Positions 8,442-17,845 of a DNA stretch of 64,000 bases are shown here, piece after piece; position 1 is the stretch's first letter, and every line of letters begins with the position of its first letter. This stretch comes from Sinorhizobium sp. BG8. GTDB lineage: Bacteria; Pseudomonadota; Alphaproteobacteria; Rhizobiales; Rhizobiaceae. Below the pieces are notes generated by a model that worked only from the letters and a program-made list of their open reading frames with translations, did no database searches and was not told the DNA's origin. The stretch lies in NCBI RefSeq assembly GCF_016864555.1, contig NZ_CP044012.1:306501-370500 (forward strand). Reading direction: 5' to 3'. The position numbers and the translations under genes are program-made.

Positions 8442-9212
8442 TCAGGGCGCCGCTCTTCCGAAGCCAAGCAGCTTGTCGATCTTCCCCAGCACATAGGAGT
8501 AGGAGCGCACTGTGGAGGGAAACGCTCCTCGGTTCCCCTCGATCGTCGTGACGATCCCATGCTCATATGAATCGACAATCCCGATATGCCCCATCCAGTG
8601 GTTTAGCGCGACACGCCACCAGACAATGATGTCTCCGGGGGCCGGCGGGCTTACCAGGCTTCCCTCGTAGTCCCACCCCTTCTGCTTGAACTTCTTGAGC
8701 ACCGCCCGTGCCCCGGCGTCGGGAGCGAATGGCATGTGTCCGGGGTTCCCATCGTCAAAACAATACGAGACAAACGAGGCGCACCAGCTCGCTCCGGCTG
8801 CGGCTCCCGTGACGGCTCGATATCGGTCAATATCGGGTCCCAGATTGTCGCCCGACGTCTCGCCGGAATTGCTCGCCAGCTCCCTCCTCGCCACCTGCAG
8901 TGCATTCCAGCCCGTCTGGGACGATGATGCCGGCATTCCGTTCGACGACAGCGGCACATTCGGGACAACGGGGGCTGCAATATGCCCGAGCGCGACGTCG
9001 AGCGCATACCGCGTCAGTGGCCCCACCTGCCCGTCGATCACGAGGGGCAGCAGGTTCGGCCCAATGTTCGCGGATTGGAACGCCTTGACGGCCCGCTCCA
9101 CCCCCGCATTGAAATTGTTGCCAGGTCCACTATCCGGTGAAAATCCCACCGCGATGAGGTCGTTGACCAGACCGCCGACCGCCGCACCGATCATTCCCCG
9201 CTTCAGCAGCAT
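8442..9212 (-). CDS. peptidoglycan-binding plus CHAP-domain amidase/endopeptidase
   Basis: The 256-residue protein has a peptidoglycan-binding domain (about residues 1-75, with the IDGQVGPLTRYAL signature) and a CHAP-type cysteine peptidase domain. The likely catalytic residues are Cys144 (ASWCASF), His209 (MGHIGIV) and a polar residue in TIEGNRG at about 225-228. Such proteins cut peptidoglycan cross-links. The start at 9212 has an AGGAGG box five bases before it. There is no signal peptide and no holin or spanin neighbour, so delivery to the cell wall is unexplained; it could be phage-derived, an effector, or exported by another route. Confidence 0.82.
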   Translation of the reverse strand: MLLKRGMIGAAVGGLVNDLIAVGFSPDSGPGNNFNAGVERAVKAFQSANIGPNLLPLVIDGQVGPLTRYALDVALGHIAAPVVPNVPLSSNGMPASSSQTGWNALQVARRELASNSGETSGDNLGPDIDRYRAVTGAAAGASWCASFVSYCFDDGNPGHMPFAPDAGARAVLKKFKQKGWDYEGSLVSPPAPGDIIVWWRVALNHWMGHIGIVDSYEHGIVTTIEGNRGAFPSTVRSYSYVLGKIDKLLGFGRAAP

Positions 9213-9604
9213 GCCAACCTCCTCCCACATCGTGACCTGGCTTGCCGGGGGCGCCGGCAAGCATTCCGTCTCGAGACAACCCACACTGAAGCCATGAGAA
9301 GGCCGCGACCGACCTACCTCCGGCAACAACTCCGTTGGTGAACTTGCAAACAGGTAGAGAAAGCGTCAGGGCAAAACGCCCCATTCGCTATTTATCGGCG
9401 TAACGGCTGACTTTGTCAATCATTGATTGCTTATGCATTTTATGCAACTTACAGGTGTCACAATCTCGCAGCATCTCTGGAAGAAATGCCTCCCCAGACG
9501 GACTTTCTGGAAGGGCGCAAAACTCCGCACGGACCAATCGTCTGGGATTCGGCCAAACTAAGACTCACAATGACGTCCGCCACCCATGAAACAGTAAGAA
9601 AACG
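9213..9604. other. non-coding region between cueR and the CHAP-protein gene
   Basis: I see no convincing gene here. A 61-codon open frame at 9423-9608 on the plus strand has no ribosome binding site and no recognisable sequence. The region holds a minus-strand promoter-like pair and, at 9240-9262, a perfect nine-base hairpin (GCTTGCCGG/CCGGCAAGC) in the leader of the CHAP gene, 28 bases before its start. Confidence 0.6.
9391..9419 (-). promoter_or_regulatory. sigma70-like promoter for the CHAP-protein gene
   Basis: On the minus strand TTGACA is followed after 17 bases by GATAAA (ATAAAT and TAAATA also overlap here). It lies about 180 bases upstream of the CHAP gene and reads towards it. Confidence 0.4.
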
Positions 9605-10015
9605 CTAGCAGCATCGGCCTTCCTTGCCGCCGGACGCCAGTCCCTCGAGAATAGGACAGTCCGGCCGGTCGTCGCCGTGGCAGTTGGCCGCGAGGTGGTT
9701 GAGCGTCATCACCATATCTTCAAGCTGCAGCATCTTGGCCTGAAGCTCGCCGATATGCTCTTGCGCAATCCGCTTGACGTCGGCTGAAACGCGACTGCGG
9801 TCCTGCCAAAGAGCCAGAAGGTCACGGATCTGGGCAATGGAGAAGCCGAGATCCCGCGAGCGGCGAATGAACGTCAGCGTGTTCACGTCGTTCGGCCCAT
9901 AGGTCCGGTAGCCGGAGCCGGTGCGGCCCGCCGACCTGATCAGTCCGATCGCTTCATAGTGGCGGATCATCTTGGCCGTCACGCCCGACGCCGCAGCCGC
10001 TTCACCGATATTCAT
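9605..10015 (-). CDS. cueR: copper-responsive MerR-family regulator
   Basis: The 136-residue protein has an N-terminal MerR winged helix (MNIGEAAAASGVTAKMIRHYE), a dimerisation helix, and a metal-binding loop with Cys112 and Cys120 (CHGDDRPDC), the same positions as in Escherichia coli CueR. It also ends in a Cys-Cys pair. It activates copA and probably copZ when Cu(I) binds. The ATG at 10015 follows the copA stop by one base; a GTG at 10024 would overlap copA. The rhizobial name hmrR is also used for this family. Confidence 0.92.
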   Translation of the reverse strand: MNIGEAAAASGVTAKMIRHYEAIGLIRSAGRTGSGYRTYGPNDVNTLTFIRRSRDLGFSIAQIRDLLALWQDRSRVSADVKRIAQEHIGELQAKMLQLEDMVMTLNHLAANCHGDDRPDCPILEGLASGGKEGRCC

Positions 10016-10016
10016 C

Positions 10017-12590
10017 TCACGCACTCCCTTCCATGGCAGAGGCCTTCTTTCCGACCGTCCCAGCCGCGGGACGAGCGGATGTTCCGCTCTCGGGGCTACC
10101 GCTTGCCAACGCGCCGCTTCCGGCTGAGTGAAATCGCCTCAGCCGAAGCGCGTTCGTCACGACGAATACGCTGGAAAGCGCCATTGCCCCTGCCGCAAGG
10201 GCGGGCGAGAGAAGAATTCCCCATGCCGGATAGAGCACTCCCGCCGCCACCGGGATCAGGAGCACATTGTAGCCAAAAGCCCAGAAGAGATTCTGATGGA
10301 TGTTGCGCATCGTCGCCCGCGACAATGCAATGCCCGTCGCAACACCGCGCATGTCGCCCGACATCAGTACCACGTCCGCGCTCTCGATCGCAACGTCGGT
10401 TCCAGTCCCGATTGCGATGCCGGTATCCGCGGCCGCCAGGGCAGGGGCGTCATTGATCCCGTCGCCTACGAACGCAACCTTGCGGCCATCGCGTGACAGT
10501 GACGTAACGGCCTCCACCTTGCCTGCCGGAAGCACTTCGGCAATCACCTTGTCGATCCCGAGCGATCTGCCGACAGCTTCCGCCGTTCGCCGATTGTCGC
10601 CCGTAATCATGACGACCTCTACGCCGAGTGCCTTCAATTCGGAGACCGCCTCTTTTGACGTCGGCTTTACAGGGTCGGTAACAGCAAAAAGCGCGGCGAG
10701 CTTACCGTCGATGGCCGCATAAAGCGGCGATGCCCCCTCACTGGCGAGCCGTTCGGCGTCTGCCGCAAAAATCGACACGTCGAGACCATGCCCCGCCATG
10801 AAGCCGGACGAACCCACCTCGACCACGCGGGCGGAGACCCGCGCGGAAATTCCCTGGCCCGAAACAGCCTCGAATTTCTCTGCGATGGGAATGTCGATCC
10901 CAAACTCCCTCGTCGCCTCGCAAATAGCAGTCGCTATAGGATGCTCGGATCTGACTTCTGCCGCTGCGACCAAGGCCAGAACCTCATCTCTCTCAAAACC
11001 GTCCGCGCAGACGGTTTCAGTGAGTGTGGGACGTCCAGCCGTCAGCGTCCCGGTCTTGTCCACTGCGACGATCCCGGTCGCGCCAAGAGTCTGGAGCGCT
11101 GTTCCCTGACGGAACAACACGCCCAGCTCGGCAGCCCGGCCGGTCCCGGTTATGATCGCCGCGGGCGTAGCAAGGCCCATCGCGCAGGGGCAGGCGATGA
11201 TGAGAACGGCGACCGCATTGACGAGGGCGTGCGCCAGCACCGGACTGGGTCCGAAGGCCAGCCAGATTGCAAAGGTCGCCAAAGCGACACCAATGATGGC
11301 CGGAACGAACCACTGCGTGACCCGGTCGACAAGCGCCTGAATCGGCAGCTTCGTCGCCTGCGCATCCTCCACCATGCGAATGATCTGGGACAAGACCGTA
11401 TCGGCCCCAACGCGGGTGGTTCGAAACGAGAAGGAACCGGTAGTGTTCAGCGTTCCACCGGTGACGGTGTCGCCGGCAACCCGCTCCACCGGCATCGGCT
11501 CACCGGTGATCATGGATTCGTCGACGAACGAACTGCCCTCCGTCACTTCGCCATCGACGGGAACCTTCTCGCCCGGGCGAACGAGCACGATATCTCCGGG
11601 AACGACCGTTTCCAGGGCTACATCAACCGGGCCGTCATTACGCAGCACGCGGGCAGTCTTTGCCCGAAGCCCCGCGAGATGGCGGATCGCCGCGCCGGTC
11701 CTTCCTTTGGCGCGCGCCTCGAGGTAGCGCCCCACAAGAACAAGCGTCACGATCACCGCGGCGGCCTCGAAGTAAACGTTTGCTGTCCCTCCCGGCAGGA
11801 GCGACGGCAAAAAGGTTGCGACGGTCGAGAAACTCCAGGCGGCCGACGTTCCGATGACCACGAGCGCATTCATGTCAGGCGCACCGCGCAGCAGGCTCGG
11901 CACACCCTTGCGGAAGAATCGCTGACCCGGCCCGGCAAGCACCAGTGTGGCGAGCACGAACTGGACGAACCGGCTCGCCTCAACGCCGATCGTCCCGTGA
12001 ATGAAATGCCCGAAGGGCGGGAACGCGTGCGCGCCCATCTCCATCACGAAAAGCGGAGCGGTCAGAAGAGCCGCGATGATCATCGACGTCTTCAACGACG
12101 AGAGCTCGGAAGCCTTCCGGGCCTCCTCGGTAGGGGCCTGGGCCTTCTCAGTCTCGCGGATCGCCGTGTATCCGATGCCTGCAAGTGCAGCGGCAAAGTC
12201 GCTGAAACCGGCGGTTCCGGCAATGAACCGCACGCGCGCGCGTTCCTGAGCAAGGTTTGCCGTCGCGTCGAGCACGCCCGGAACCGCCTTCAGCGCCTTT
12301 TCGACGCGCGCGATACACGAGGCGCAGCTCATTCCCTCGACCGGGAATTCAAGCGTGGCCTCGGCAATCCCGTAGCCCGCCTTGCGCACGGCCTGGGCAA
12401 CGGCGCCGACGTCGGGAACTCCGGCAAAGGTTACATCCGCCCGTTCGGTGGCGAGATTGACCGACGCACCGGAGACACCCGACACCTTTCCAATGGCTGT
12501 CTCCACACGCCGCACGCACGAGGCGCAGGTCATGTCGGATATCGGGAGTGATATGGTTTGCCGGCGTTCCGGCTCGCTGACGGTAAGCAT
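10017..12590 (-). CDS. copA: Cu(I)-exporting P-type ATPase
   Basis: This 857-residue inner-membrane pump has two N-terminal metal-binding domains (CASC at about 22-25 and 89-92), eight predicted membrane helices, the CPC transport motif at 467-469, and the phosphorylated Asp511 in DKTGT. The late helices carry a YN pair (FGYNVLL) and MALSS, which mark the Cu(I) class P1B-1. It moves cytoplasmic Cu(I) out of the cell. A MerR-type promoter lies about 40 bases upstream and cueR follows directly downstream, so the pump and its regulator are probably cotranscribed. Confidence 0.96.
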   Translation of the reverse strand: MLTVSEPERRQTISLPISDMTCASCVRRVETAIGKVSGVSGASVNLATERADVTFAGVPDVGAVAQAVRKAGYGIAEATLEFPVEGMSCASCIARVEKALKAVPGVLDATANLAQERARVRFIAGTAGFSDFAAALAGIGYTAIRETEKAQAPTEEARKASELSSLKTSMIIAALLTAPLFVMEMGAHAFPPFGHFIHGTIGVEASRFVQFVLATLVLAGPGQRFFRKGVPSLLRGAPDMNALVVIGTSAAWSFSTVATFLPSLLPGGTANVYFEAAAVIVTLVLVGRYLEARAKGRTGAAIRHLAGLRAKTARVLRNDGPVDVALETVVPGDIVLVRPGEKVPVDGEVTEGSSFVDESMITGEPMPVERVAGDTVTGGTLNTTGSFSFRTTRVGADTVLSQIIRMVEDAQATKLPIQALVDRVTQWFVPAIIGVALATFAIWLAFGPSPVLAHALVNAVAVLIIACPCAMGLATPAAIITGTGRAAELGVLFRQGTALQTLGATGIVAVDKTGTLTAGRPTLTETVCADGFERDEVLALVAAAEVRSEHPIATAICEATREFGIDIPIAEKFEAVSGQGISARVSARVVEVGSSGFMAGHGLDVSIFAADAERLASEGASPLYAAIDGKLAALFAVTDPVKPTSKEAVSELKALGVEVVMITGDNRRTAEAVGRSLGIDKVIAEVLPAGKVEAVTSLSRDGRKVAFVGDGINDAPALAAADTGIAIGTGTDVAIESADVVLMSGDMRGVATGIALSRATMRNIHQNLFWAFGYNVLLIPVAAGVLYPAWGILLSPALAAGAMALSSVFVVTNALRLRRFHSAGSGALASGSPESGTSARPAAGTVGKKASAMEGSA

Positions 12591-12618
12591 TGCACGCTCT
12601 TTCCTTAATAAGGCTTAG

Positions 12619-12649
12619 ATCGTGCACCTTCCCATCGTGTCAAGGTCAA
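12619..12649 (-). promoter_or_regulatory. CueR-type promoter of copA
   Basis: On the minus strand a TTGACC -35 is followed by the over-long 19-base spacer of MerR-family promoters and a weak CACGAT -10. The spacer holds a dyad with ACCTT and AAGGT ends (12626-12646), close to the CueR consensus ACCTTCC/GGAAGGT. Confidence 0.7.
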
Positions 12650-12691
12650 GGGATTTTTTTCGACTGCGACATGTCGATGCTTCTAATGCGG

Positions 12692-14548
12692 CTACCTGTC
12701 GTCGACCGTATCGACCAGCCTGCGGAAGCGCGGTGTATCGTGAATGGCAGACAGATCCGGGTCGTTCTTGAACCACGCCCGATGATAGGCGGAACTGCGC
12801 GGCACGAGGTCTTCGAGAAGGCTTAGTGCGTCCTCGAGATCACCGAGTACGGCGTAAACGCAGGCAATATTGTACTGGGCGACGACGTCCTCGGGGTCTA
12901 TCGCGAGCGCTCGCTCCGCCCAGTCGCGCGCACGGTCCCCATCGCCGAGATGCGCAAGGGCCAAGGCCCCACGGTGCGCCGGCCCGGAATTTTCAGGATT
13001 GAGGTTCAGCGCCTGCTCCGCGCGGGCAATCCCGAGCCGCGCCCACCGCTCGATCGAGGACTCGTCGCCAAGAGACCGATAGGCGCTCATCAGATGGATC
13101 GGCGAGACATAGTCGTCCGAGCGAATTTGGGCGGCGCGTTCGAAGAACGTGATGGCCGCATTGAACTCGCCGCGCGTGAAGAAGAACCGTCCGTAGTGGA
13201 AATTGGCCTCGTAGAGATTCCGGTCAAGTTCCAGAGCCCGTTCGAAGGCGGCCCTGGCCTCTTCGTCATGCCCGCTCTGGTGGAGGGCGATACCGCGAGA
13301 CGTATGCGCCTCCGCGAGATCCGGATCGAGCGAGAGCGCCTTGAGACTCATCTCGAGAATCCGCCCGAGGGGGATTTCCGCAGCATCCCAATCCCTGATC
13401 GCGGCATCGCAATCGGCAATGCCCGCATAGGCCCTAGCATAACCCGGATCAAGTTCCACCGCCTTGACGAACATCCGACGTGCCAGCAACAGGTAGGACT
13501 TCGTCCACGCATGTGAAAGCTGCCGGCCGCGCAGATAGTAGGTGTAGGCCTCGGCATTGCCCGTCTGGGCATGCTGAAGCGCCTTTTCCTCCTCGGGCAG
13601 CAGCTTCACCTTCAGCTGCGTGACGATGGAGTGCGTAATTTCGTCCTGAATGGCGAAGATATCCGTGAGGTCGCGGTCGAACCGGTCGACCCACATATGG
13701 TCGCCGTTCATCGCATCTATGAGTTGAGCGGAAATGCGAACCCGCATTCCTGCCATCCGCACGCTTCCCTGCAGAACGTAGCGAACACCGAGTTCCTCGG
13801 CGACCTCCTTCACGTTGACCGAACTTCCCTTGTAGAGGAAGACCGTATTGCGGGGGACAACCTGAAGGCCGGACACTTTCGACAGGTCGGTAATGATGTC
13901 CTCGGTGATGCCGTCGGAGAAATATTCATCGTTCGCATCGCTGCTCATGTTCGTGAACGGCAAGGCGGCGATGAAGCGTTTCCGCGTTTCCGCAGATCGG
14001 CCCGGCGCATGTGCGCTCCGGGTCGTTCCCGGAGGATCGAGAACCACCGCGTACACCTTCACCGTCTGCCTGATATTCTTGAGCGAGTGCTCGCCTCTCT
14101 CCTCGAAGGTAAGGTTCAGCCGCGAGCCGACATGGTCACGCACCGACGCCGATATTGCTACTCCGCCCGGATCGGATATGGCTTCGAGCCGCGCGGCGAC
14201 ATTCACGCCGTCGCCGAAGATGTTGCCATCCTCGACGAGGACGTCCCCGAGATTGACGCCCATGCGAAATTCCAACCGATGCTCCGGCGGAACGTCCTCG
14301 TTACGTGCAATCATGCTGCGCTGAATATCGGAGGCACAAGCCACTGCCTTAACGACACTGGCAAACTCGACGAGCATTCCGTCGCCGGCGGCGTTCACGA
14401 TGCGGCCGCCATACTCTGCAACCTTCACGTCAAACAACTCCGAGCGATGGCGGCTCAGAGCGGCAAGCGTTCCAGTTTCATCGATGCCCATGAGCCGGCT
14501 GAAGCCGACGACGTCGGCGGCAAGAATGGCAGCAAGCCGTCGCTCCAA
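12692..14548 (-). CDS. class III adenylate/guanylate cyclase with C-terminal TPR repeats
   Basis: The N-terminal third is a class III cyclase domain with the metal-binding aspartates in ILAADVVGFSRLM (Asp12 from the TTG start) and NAAGDGM (Asp56). A middle segment (FIAALPFTNMSSDANDEYFS through WVDRFDRDL) is of the TolB-N/FlgO-like type, and the last 240 or so residues are tetratricopeptide repeats. Rhizobia carry many such proteins and few have known signals. I favour a TTG start at 14548, with GGAGGGG just upstream and the family-typical ERRLAAILAAD opening; an ATG at 14593 is the alternative. It lies between two metal-pump genes with its own upstream region, and I see no functional link to them. 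Confidence 0.85.
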   Translation of the reverse strand: MERRLAAILAADVVGFSRLMGIDETGTLAALSRHRSELFDVKVAEYGGRIVNAAGDGMLVEFASVVKAVACASDIQRSMIARNEDVPPEHRLEFRMGVNLGDVLVEDGNIFGDGVNVAARLEAISDPGGVAISASVRDHVGSRLNLTFEERGEHSLKNIRQTVKVYAVVLDPPGTTRSAHAPGRSAETRKRFIAALPFTNMSSDANDEYFSDGITEDIITDLSKVSGLQVVPRNTVFLYKGSSVNVKEVAEELGVRYVLQGSVRMAGMRVRISAQLIDAMNGDHMWVDRFDRDLTDIFAIQDEITHSIVTQLKVKLLPEEEKALQHAQTGNAEAYTYYLRGRQLSHAWTKSYLLLARRMFVKAVELDPGYARAYAGIADCDAAIRDWDAAEIPLGRILEMSLKALSLDPDLAEAHTSRGIALHQSGHDEEARAAFERALELDRNLYEANFHYGRFFFTRGEFNAAITFFERAAQIRSDDYVSPIHLMSAYRSLGDESSIERWARLGIARAEQALNLNPENSGPAHRGALALAHLGDGDRARDWAERALAIDPEDVVAQYNIACVYAVLGDLEDALSLLEDLVPRSSAYHRAWFKNDPDLSAIHDTPRFRRLVDTVDDR

Positions 14549-14647
14549 ATACCCCTCCGATCGCAGGAGTTTCAAATGACTTTTACTGTACATGTTAGCA
14601 GAAGTCCTGTCCTGAAGATCTCGCGCGAGGATTGGCGGTGGCCACAG

Positions 14648-14671
14648 CAAAAGGCGCCCGCAAGGGCGCCT
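14648..14671 (-). terminator. intrinsic terminator of the zinc/cadmium ATPase gene
   Basis: On the minus strand AGGCGCCC and GGGCGCCT form an eight-base perfect stem with a TTGC loop, followed directly by TTT. It lies 28 bases past the ATPase stop codon. Confidence 0.7.
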
Positions 14672-14698
14672 GCATGTATGACGGATAGTCGGCCCGAA

Positions 14699-16975
14699 CT
14701 ATTCCCTTCCGCCCCGAGAAAGCAGCAATCGCATTGCATTCATCGTCACCAGCACGGTCGCGCCCGTGTCGGCAAACACCGCGATCCAGAGACCGGTCAT
14801 GCCGAGTATCGTCGTGACCAGGAACACCGCCTTGAGGCCGAGTGCGATTGCGATGTTCTGGCGGATGTTTGCCATCGTCGCCCGGCCGAGCGCGATCACC
14901 CTTGCGACATCGCCGACGCGATTGCCCATCAGTGCAACGCCGGCCGTCTCGCGCGCCAGCCCCGTGCCGGACCCCATTGCCACACCCGTGCCCGAAGCCG
15001 CGAGCGCCGCCGCATCATTGATGCCGTCTCCGACCATGACGGTGTTGCGCCCCTTCGAGACCGAACGAAGTGCCTCCACCTTTTCCGCAGGCAGCATCCC
15101 GCCGCGGACATCGTCAATCCCGATCGCGCGTCCGATGGCCGCCGCCGTCACCGGATTGTCGCCGCTCAGCATCATCGTCTCGATGCCCAACGCCCGAAGC
15201 GCCGCGACGCCCGATACCGCGTCGGCCCGGGGCTCGTCGCGCAATGCGATCGCCCCGATACCGCGGCCGTCCTCGACAACGACTGCAACCGTCGCTCCCG
15301 CCTGTTCGAACGTCTCGATCCGGCGGGCGAGGGAATCGCCGATCGTCCCCATCTCTGCGGCAAAGCGCGGCGCGCCGATGAAGACATCCCTTCCTCCGGT
15401 CCGGCCGGACACACCCCGCCCGGCGATCGCCTTCACATCCGTGGCAGCTGCCGGTGAGATCGACCGCGCCTCGGCTTCCGCAAGAACGGCCTCCGCAAGC
15501 GGATGGCTGGAGCCCACTTCGATTGCGGCGGCGATCGAAAGCAGCTGGCGCTCGTCTCCGTCCAAGGCGAAGACATCCGTTACCGCAGGTGCGCCCTTGG
15601 TAAGCGTACCCGTCTTGTCGAAGGCAACAACGTTCGCCTTCGCCAGGGTCTCGAGAACGACACCCCCCTTGACCAGAATGCCGGCACGGGCAGCGGAAGA
15701 AAGTGCGGACGCGATCGCCGCCGGAACCGAAATCACCAGCGCACAGGGGCAACCGATCAGCAGAAGTGCAAGCGCCCGATAGATCCAGCTCTGCCACTCA
15801 CCTCCCATCATCAGCGGAGGAACGAGTGCAACGAGGGCGGCGATCGCCACGATCAGCGGGGTATAGATTCGCGAGAATGAATCGATAAACCGTTCTGCTG
15901 GAGCCTTCGCGTCCTGCGCTTCCTCCACGAGAGCGACGATGCGGGCAATCGTATTGTCCGATGCGGTCCGATCGGCCCGAATTCTGAGAGCGGCATCCAT
16001 GTTCACGGAGCCTGCGAAGACCTGCTCGCCCGGCCCGCGCGACACAGGCATGCTTTCTCCCGTTAGGGCCGCCTCGTCCAGATAAGACCGACCGTCCACA
16101 ACCTCTCCGTCGACCGCGACGCGATCGCCGGGTCGCGACAGTACGATCTGACCTGGCTTGATATCTGCGGCGCGCACCTCGCGGATCTCGCCGTCCACCT
16201 CTATGAATGCCCTGTCCGGAACAAGCGATGCGAGTGCCTCGATGCCGGCGCGCGCGCGACCGGCGGCATAGCCTTCCAGGACTTCGCCGGTTGCGAAGAG
16301 GAAAACGACCACGCTTGCCTCGGCGGGTTCGCCGATGATCACAGCGCCGACCACCGCGATCGTCATCAGCATCTCGATGGTGAAAGGCGCTCCGAGCATC
16401 GCGGCATTCACCGCGCGGCGGGCAATCGGAACGCTCAGCAGCAAGGCCGCTGCAATGAAAAACCAATGACCGAATTCTGGCGAAACGTGGGAAACCGCAA
16501 AGGCCAATGCGGTCGCGAGCCCACCGATGATGGCGTGGATGCCTTTCGCGGTCCGCCACCATGGCGCGCGTGCCGCATGCTTGGTCTCCGTCGACCCGTC
16601 TTCCAACAGTTCCACCTGATAACCAAGCCTGCTAACGGCATCGCCTACCTTCGACAGCGGTGTGCGCGCCTCGTCGACTTCGAGGAACATCATTTCGCGC
16701 GGAAGCGAAACACGGACGTCGGAGACTCCCGGCATACCGCCGACCGCAGTCCTGATTGTCGCCGCGCAACTCGCGCAATCCATCCCGATTACCCGGAATT
16801 GGCGATACCCCTTCAGGTCAACCGCCGCTTCGCTCTCCACCGCAGTCGGTTCCTCAGGACCATGATCATGGTGATGCCCGTGGTCATGGTCATGGTCACA
16901 GCAATGATCGTGCTGATGACCAGAGCCGGCGTGTCGGTCCACTCCCGCGATACCGGCTTCATCCCGTTCGTGCAT
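14699..16975 (-). CDS. Zn/Cd/Pb-exporting P-type ATPase (ZntA/CadA type)
   Basis: The 758-residue pump opens with a histidine-rich tail (about 14 His in residues 2-40) and one metal-binding domain (GMDCASCAATI). The transport motif CPC is at 409-411 and the phosphorylated Asp453 is in DKTGT. Near the end, Asn and Lys eight residues apart (NIAIALGLK) and a following ADTG match class P1B-2, which exports Zn(II), Cd(II) or Pb(II). The start has AAGGAG seven bases before it. A MerR-family gene is divergent across a shared operator, and an intrinsic terminator follows the gene. Confidence 0.95.
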   Translation of the reverse strand: MHERDEAGIAGVDRHAGSGHQHDHCCDHDHDHGHHHDHGPEEPTAVESEAAVDLKGYRQFRVIGMDCASCAATIRTAVGGMPGVSDVRVSLPREMMFLEVDEARTPLSKVGDAVSRLGYQVELLEDGSTETKHAARAPWWRTAKGIHAIIGGLATALAFAVSHVSPEFGHWFFIAAALLLSVPIARRAVNAAMLGAPFTIEMLMTIAVVGAVIIGEPAEASVVVFLFATGEVLEGYAAGRARAGIEALASLVPDRAFIEVDGEIREVRAADIKPGQIVLSRPGDRVAVDGEVVDGRSYLDEAALTGESMPVSRGPGEQVFAGSVNMDAALRIRADRTASDNTIARIVALVEEAQDAKAPAERFIDSFSRIYTPLIVAIAALVALVPPLMMGGEWQSWIYRALALLLIGCPCALVISVPAAIASALSSAARAGILVKGGVVLETLAKANVVAFDKTGTLTKGAPAVTDVFALDGDERQLLSIAAAIEVGSSHPLAEAVLAEAEARSISPAAATDVKAIAGRGVSGRTGGRDVFIGAPRFAAEMGTIGDSLARRIETFEQAGATVAVVVEDGRGIGAIALRDEPRADAVSGVAALRALGIETMMLSGDNPVTAAAIGRAIGIDDVRGGMLPAEKVEALRSVSKGRNTVMVGDGINDAAALAASGTGVAMGSGTGLARETAGVALMGNRVGDVARVIALGRATMANIRQNIAIALGLKAVFLVTTILGMTGLWIAVFADTGATVLVTMNAMRLLLSRGGRE

Positions 16976-16998
16976 TGCAAATCTCCTTGATTTGCCTC

Positions 16999-17029
16999 AC
17001 CGTAATTCCTCTAGTAACTAGAGGTTCAA
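16999..17029 (-). promoter_or_regulatory. MerR-type promoter/operator of the divalent-metal pump
   Basis: TTGAAC (-35) and TACGGT (-10) on the minus strand are separated by 19 bases. The spacer region holds the perfect dyad CCTCTAGTAACTAGAGG at 17008-17024. The dyad resembles CadR/PbrR/ZntR operators and lies between the pump and the divergent regulator gene, so it probably serves both. Confidence 0.75.
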
Positions 17030-17041
17030 GAGAAAATTCCA

Positions 17042-17479
17042 ATGGAAACCACATTTTCGATCGGCAAACTCGCGGCCGACAGCGGCTGCAAGATCGAAAC
17101 GATCCGCTACTACGAGTCGATCGGGCTGCTTGCAGAGCCAGAGAGAAATGCCGGCAATCAGCGTCGCTACACCGCGGGCCACTATGACAGGCTGGTCTTC
17201 ATCTTGCACGCCCGCGACCTCGGATTGTCCATCGAGTCGATCCGGCAGCTGATCGAACTCTCACGACACCCAGAAGCGCCCTGCCAGGATGCCGACGCTA
17301 TTGCCGAGCGTCAGTTGGAAGACGTCCGCAAGCGCATTGCCCGATTGAAGTTGCTGGAGGCGGAACTCGAGAAAACGCTTGAGAGCTGCAGCCATGGGAC
17401 AATTTCGCAATGCAGCGTCATCGAGGCGCTGGCCCGTTGCGGCGCCTGCGAACGCGAACACCGTCGTTCTCGAAACTGA
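17042..17479 (+). CDS. MerR-family divalent-metal regulator (CadR/PbrR/ZntR type)
   Basis: The 145-residue protein has the MerR DNA-binding domain (FSIGKLAADSGCKIETIRYYE) and cysteines at 81, 116, 124, 133 and 136. Cys81, Cys116 and the 119-125 loop correspond to the metal ligands of ZntR and PbrR. It should activate the divergent P-type ATPase gene when Zn, Cd or Pb binds. It starts 18 bases from the operator dyad and has only a weak ribosome binding site. The extra C-terminal cysteines make a Cd/Pb preference possible, but the metal cannot be assigned from sequence alone. Confidence 0.9.
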   Translation: METTFSIGKLAADSGCKIETIRYYESIGLLAEPERNAGNQRRYTAGHYDRLVFILHARDLGLSIESIRQLIELSRHPEAPCQDADAIAERQLEDVRKRIARLKLLEAELEKTLESCSHGTISQCSVIEALARCGACEREHRRSRN

Positions 17480-17520
17480 ATTGAAAGTGTCACAGCGTCT
17501 CCGCCGGAGGGCGGTCCGTT

Positions 17521-17748
17521 TCAGCGGACCAGCACGGGAGTATAGCCCTCGGCCGCGATGATCTCCGCAATCTTGTCCGCGTTGTCGGCGCCAGAAACGG
17601 TGACGCGATGTGTCTGCGTTTCCGCATCTACCCTTGTATTCGGAAGCGCCGTCTCGATCGCAGTGGTTATCGCACGTACACAATGACCACAGGTCATATC
17701 CGATACGGTGAATTCGATCGACGGAACAGTGTCAGGGCTGAGGGTCAT
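17521..17748 (-). CDS. copZ: CopZ-like copper chaperone (heavy-metal-associated domain)
   Basis: The 75-residue protein is a single ferredoxin-like metal-binding domain with the motif MTCGHC near residues 18-23. Such proteins carry Cu(I) to CopA and to regulators in the cytoplasm. It is monocistronic and about 5 kb from copA, but its promoter holds a near-perfect CueR box, so it probably belongs to the same regulon. It is convergent with the divalent-metal regulator gene. Confidence 0.88.
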   Translation of the reverse strand: MTLSPDTVPSIEFTVSDMTCGHCVRAITTAIETALPNTRVDAETQTHRVTVSGADNADKIAEIIAAEGYTPVLVR

Positions 17749-17776
17749 GGGCAGGTCTCTTGTCTAACTGGCGATG

Positions 17777-17807
17777 ACCCTGAACCCTTCCCACGTTGGA
17801 AGGTCAA
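17777..17807 (-). promoter_or_regulatory. CueR-type promoter of copZ
   Basis: The minus strand has TTGACC, a 19-base spacer and a weak CAGGGT -10. The spacer contains CCTTCC and GGAAGG separated by six bases (17786-17803), a better match to the CueR consensus than the copA site. Confidence 0.72.
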
Positions 17808-17845
17808 GCCCCTTTTCGCTTCGAGGTCTCGGAAAAGGCCGCACC

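Noticed and set aside
9423-9608. A 61-codon open frame between cueR and the CHAP gene
   Set aside because: It has no ribosome binding site and no recognisable sequence, and it overlaps the 3' end of cueR; chance is the simpler explanation.
10788-12551. A 587-codon open frame on the plus strand
   Set aside because: It lies wholly inside copA on the opposite strand; the copA product has every expected motif, while this one has an unusual Arg/His/Gly-rich composition.
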